50,428 nucleotides of DNA from CAZGCA01 sp964524145 (GTDB lineage: Bacteria > Hydrogenedentota > CAZGCA01): NCBI GenBank assembly GCA_964524145.1, contig CAZGCA010000044.1, positions 1-50,428 of the forward strand. Direction: 5' to 3'. The notes beneath the pieces were generated by a model, which was given only the letters and a program-made list of their open reading frames with translations, searched no databases and was not told the origin of the DNA. A program made the translations under genes and the position numbers. Shown piece by piece: positions 49,429 to 50,428 of this stretch (the stretch's first letter is position 1; each line of letters begins with the position of its first letter).

Positions 49429-50268
49429 CTATTCCTGTGCCGTCAACATGTTGAGGAGTCCGCGGGGCGTTGTGCCGGCTTGGTCGGCGAGCGATTTCAA
49501 CTTATCGGATCCCGTGGCTTTGACCCCTTGCCGTTCGAGGATATCGACAGCCTTCTTCAACTCGATTCCGTTTTGCTCGCACACTTCTTCAAGCGTCTTC
49601 TGACCGAAACCGCCGCCGTATGGTTGGAGACCTTGTTGCTGCGCGGACATGCTTTGCGTGGGGATCGCCCCGAGGACTTCGTTCGGGGTGACCTTATGTG
49701 TGCGGACGAAGTCTTTCACGGTCATCGAAAGGTCGGGGGCTTCAAACCCTTTGGCCGCAAGCTGCTTTGCGAGTTCGTCCGGTGCCACACCCATGTTCTT
49801 GGCGAACTCCGCGAGAGTTGATTCCTCAGCGTGAGGGTACGGCAAAGGTCCCGACGTGCGTTCCCAGTAGTCCTTGATGTCCTCGCCCCAGTCGAGCACC
49901 GTGCCGAAAGGCGGCACCCCCATAAGCGCGCCAGTAAAGAAGACCAGCGTGATGAGCGCGGCGGCGGCAAGCTCGAGTCTGTTCCGCATTCCTTTGGCAA
50001 TGGCGTCCGTGAAATAGCGAAGCAACGGGCGCCAGTTGAAATAGATGTGTAGGGCGCTGGCCAAGACGAACATAATGGCCAGTATCGTATGCACCCCCCC
50101 CCATTCCTCTTTCTCCAACCCAAACATAGTCCAGCCGGTCCAGTTCGCCACACGCCCCTTGGGCGAGAAGTACAGCACTATGCCGGAAAAAGCCAGGCAC
50201 AAGAAACCCAGTGTGACCGTCAACGAGGTCAGCACCCTCATATTGAAACGCTTTTTCTTTTGATTCAT
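49429..50268 (-). CDS. DUF4405-like multi-span membrane protein with soluble C-terminal region
   Basis: A 279-residue protein. Three membrane helices are visible near residues 10-32, 56-76 and 97-117. GRVANWTGWTMFGLEKEEWG, then VHTILAIMFVLASALHIYFNW, is the pattern of the DUF4405/cytochrome b561-like fold, where the two His residues are candidate haem ligands. Residues about 140-279 are soluble and contain two short SAP-like or helix-turn repeats (AEFAKNMGVAPDELAKQLAA, KSLADQAGTTPRGLLNML). AAAGGAGG is seven bases before the ATG. A redox role is possible but unproven. Upstream, 50269-50428, shows no recognisable feature. Confidence 0.75.
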   Translation of the reverse strand: MNQKKKRFNMRVLTSLTVTLGFLCLAFSGIVLYFSPKGRVANWTGWTMFGLEKEEWGGVHTILAIMFVLASALHIYFNWRPLLRYFTDAIAKGMRNRLELAAAALITLVFFTGALMGVPPFGTVLDWGEDIKDYWERTSGPLPYPHAEESTLAEFAKNMGVAPDELAKQLAAKGFEAPDLSMTVKDFVRTHKVTPNEVLGAIPTQSMSAQQQGLQPYGGGFGQKTLEEVCEQNGIELKKAVDILERQGVKATGSDKLKSLADQAGTTPRGLLNMLTAQE

Positions 50269-50428
50269 TGGAAGCCTCCTTTCGTCGTGCGCGTTCTGTG
50301 TTAGAAGACTATTCTCCCGATCAGTCTACCATGGGCCGTTGTTCGGATTCCACGCGGCTTGCGGTACACAATGTCCAGGACATCCCCCAATAATTATTGA
50401 AGGGATATTGGAAGTAGTTGAGCAGAGT

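Noticed and set aside
1..50428. CRISPR array or prophage
   Set aside because: No regularly spaced direct repeats, cas genes or phage structural genes were seen; the accessory region is explained by the integron.

Overview
The window reads as a chromosomal scaffold piece from an uncultivated diderm bacterium. LpxH points to lipid A and an outer membrane. Exported PQQ-type beta-propellers, a DUF4091 protein, a DUF6807/PmoA-like protein and a pseudopilin-type H-X9-DG tail are gene families I associate with the PVC superphylum and neighbouring candidate phyla (Planctomycetota, Lentisphaerota, Hydrogenedentota, Sumerlaeota). I cannot place it more precisely by eye. GTG and TTG starts are common, and good sigma-70-type promoters (TTGACA/TATAAT-like, 17-18 bp spacing) can be read in front of several operons. 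One 100-N scaffold gap lies at 44500-44599.

Layout. 1-4114: end of a nucleotide-sugar dehydrogenase, then an operon of Gfo/Idh oxidoreductase, PHP phosphoesterase, signal peptidase I and LpxH. 4296-14613: three large exported proteins. Two are paralogues with an unusual propeller / methyltransferase-like / propeller architecture; the third joins FG-GAP repeats to a DUF4091 domain. 14629-18706 (minus): an HDOD-GAF-histidine kinase-receiver protein and a secreted DUF6807 protein. 18901-25585: translation block tRNA-Thr, -Tyr, -Gly, -Thr, tuf, rpmG, tRNA-Trp, secE, nusG, rplK, rplA, followed by metK and ahcY in the place where rplJL-rpoBC normally stand. 25587-32895: small ORF, cobalamin-type radical SAM protein, uvrA, P1-family peptidase, class V aminotransferase and archease. 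32975-36210: palindromic repeat, HicBA toxin-antitoxin pair, DUF89 protein and RtcB. 36228-42018 (minus): transaldolase, mannitol-1-phosphate dehydrogenase, a dehydrogenase-complex E2 with two tandem E3-binding domains, E3 and an alpha/beta-hydrolase.

42238-44818 is the accessory region: a decayed integron. A frameshifted C-terminal remnant of an integron-type tyrosine recombinase is followed, in the same orientation, by gene cassettes bounded by attC sites. The first cassette starts with GTTCGGC and its attC carries the exact complement GCCGAAC, as a genuine cassette should. Cassettes 2 and 3 start with nearly identical sequence, and the assembly gap falls inside that duplicated stretch, so more cassettes may be hidden there.

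44950-49168: a BlaI/MecI-type repressor with a TACA-N2-TGTA operator in its promoter, coupled to a 1238-residue BlaR1-like M56 membrane peptidase whose sensor part is replaced by HEAT-like, DUF3108-like, TPR and H-X9-DG regions. The window closes with a palindromic repeat and a minus-strand DUF4405-like membrane protein; 50269-50428 shows nothing I can name.

Functional links: the first operon serves envelope and polysaccharide work; MetK and AhcY form part of the SAM cycle; archease activates RtcB in RNA ligation although about 1.9 kb of other genes separates them; BlaI and the M56 protein form a proteolytic signalling pair of unknown stimulus.
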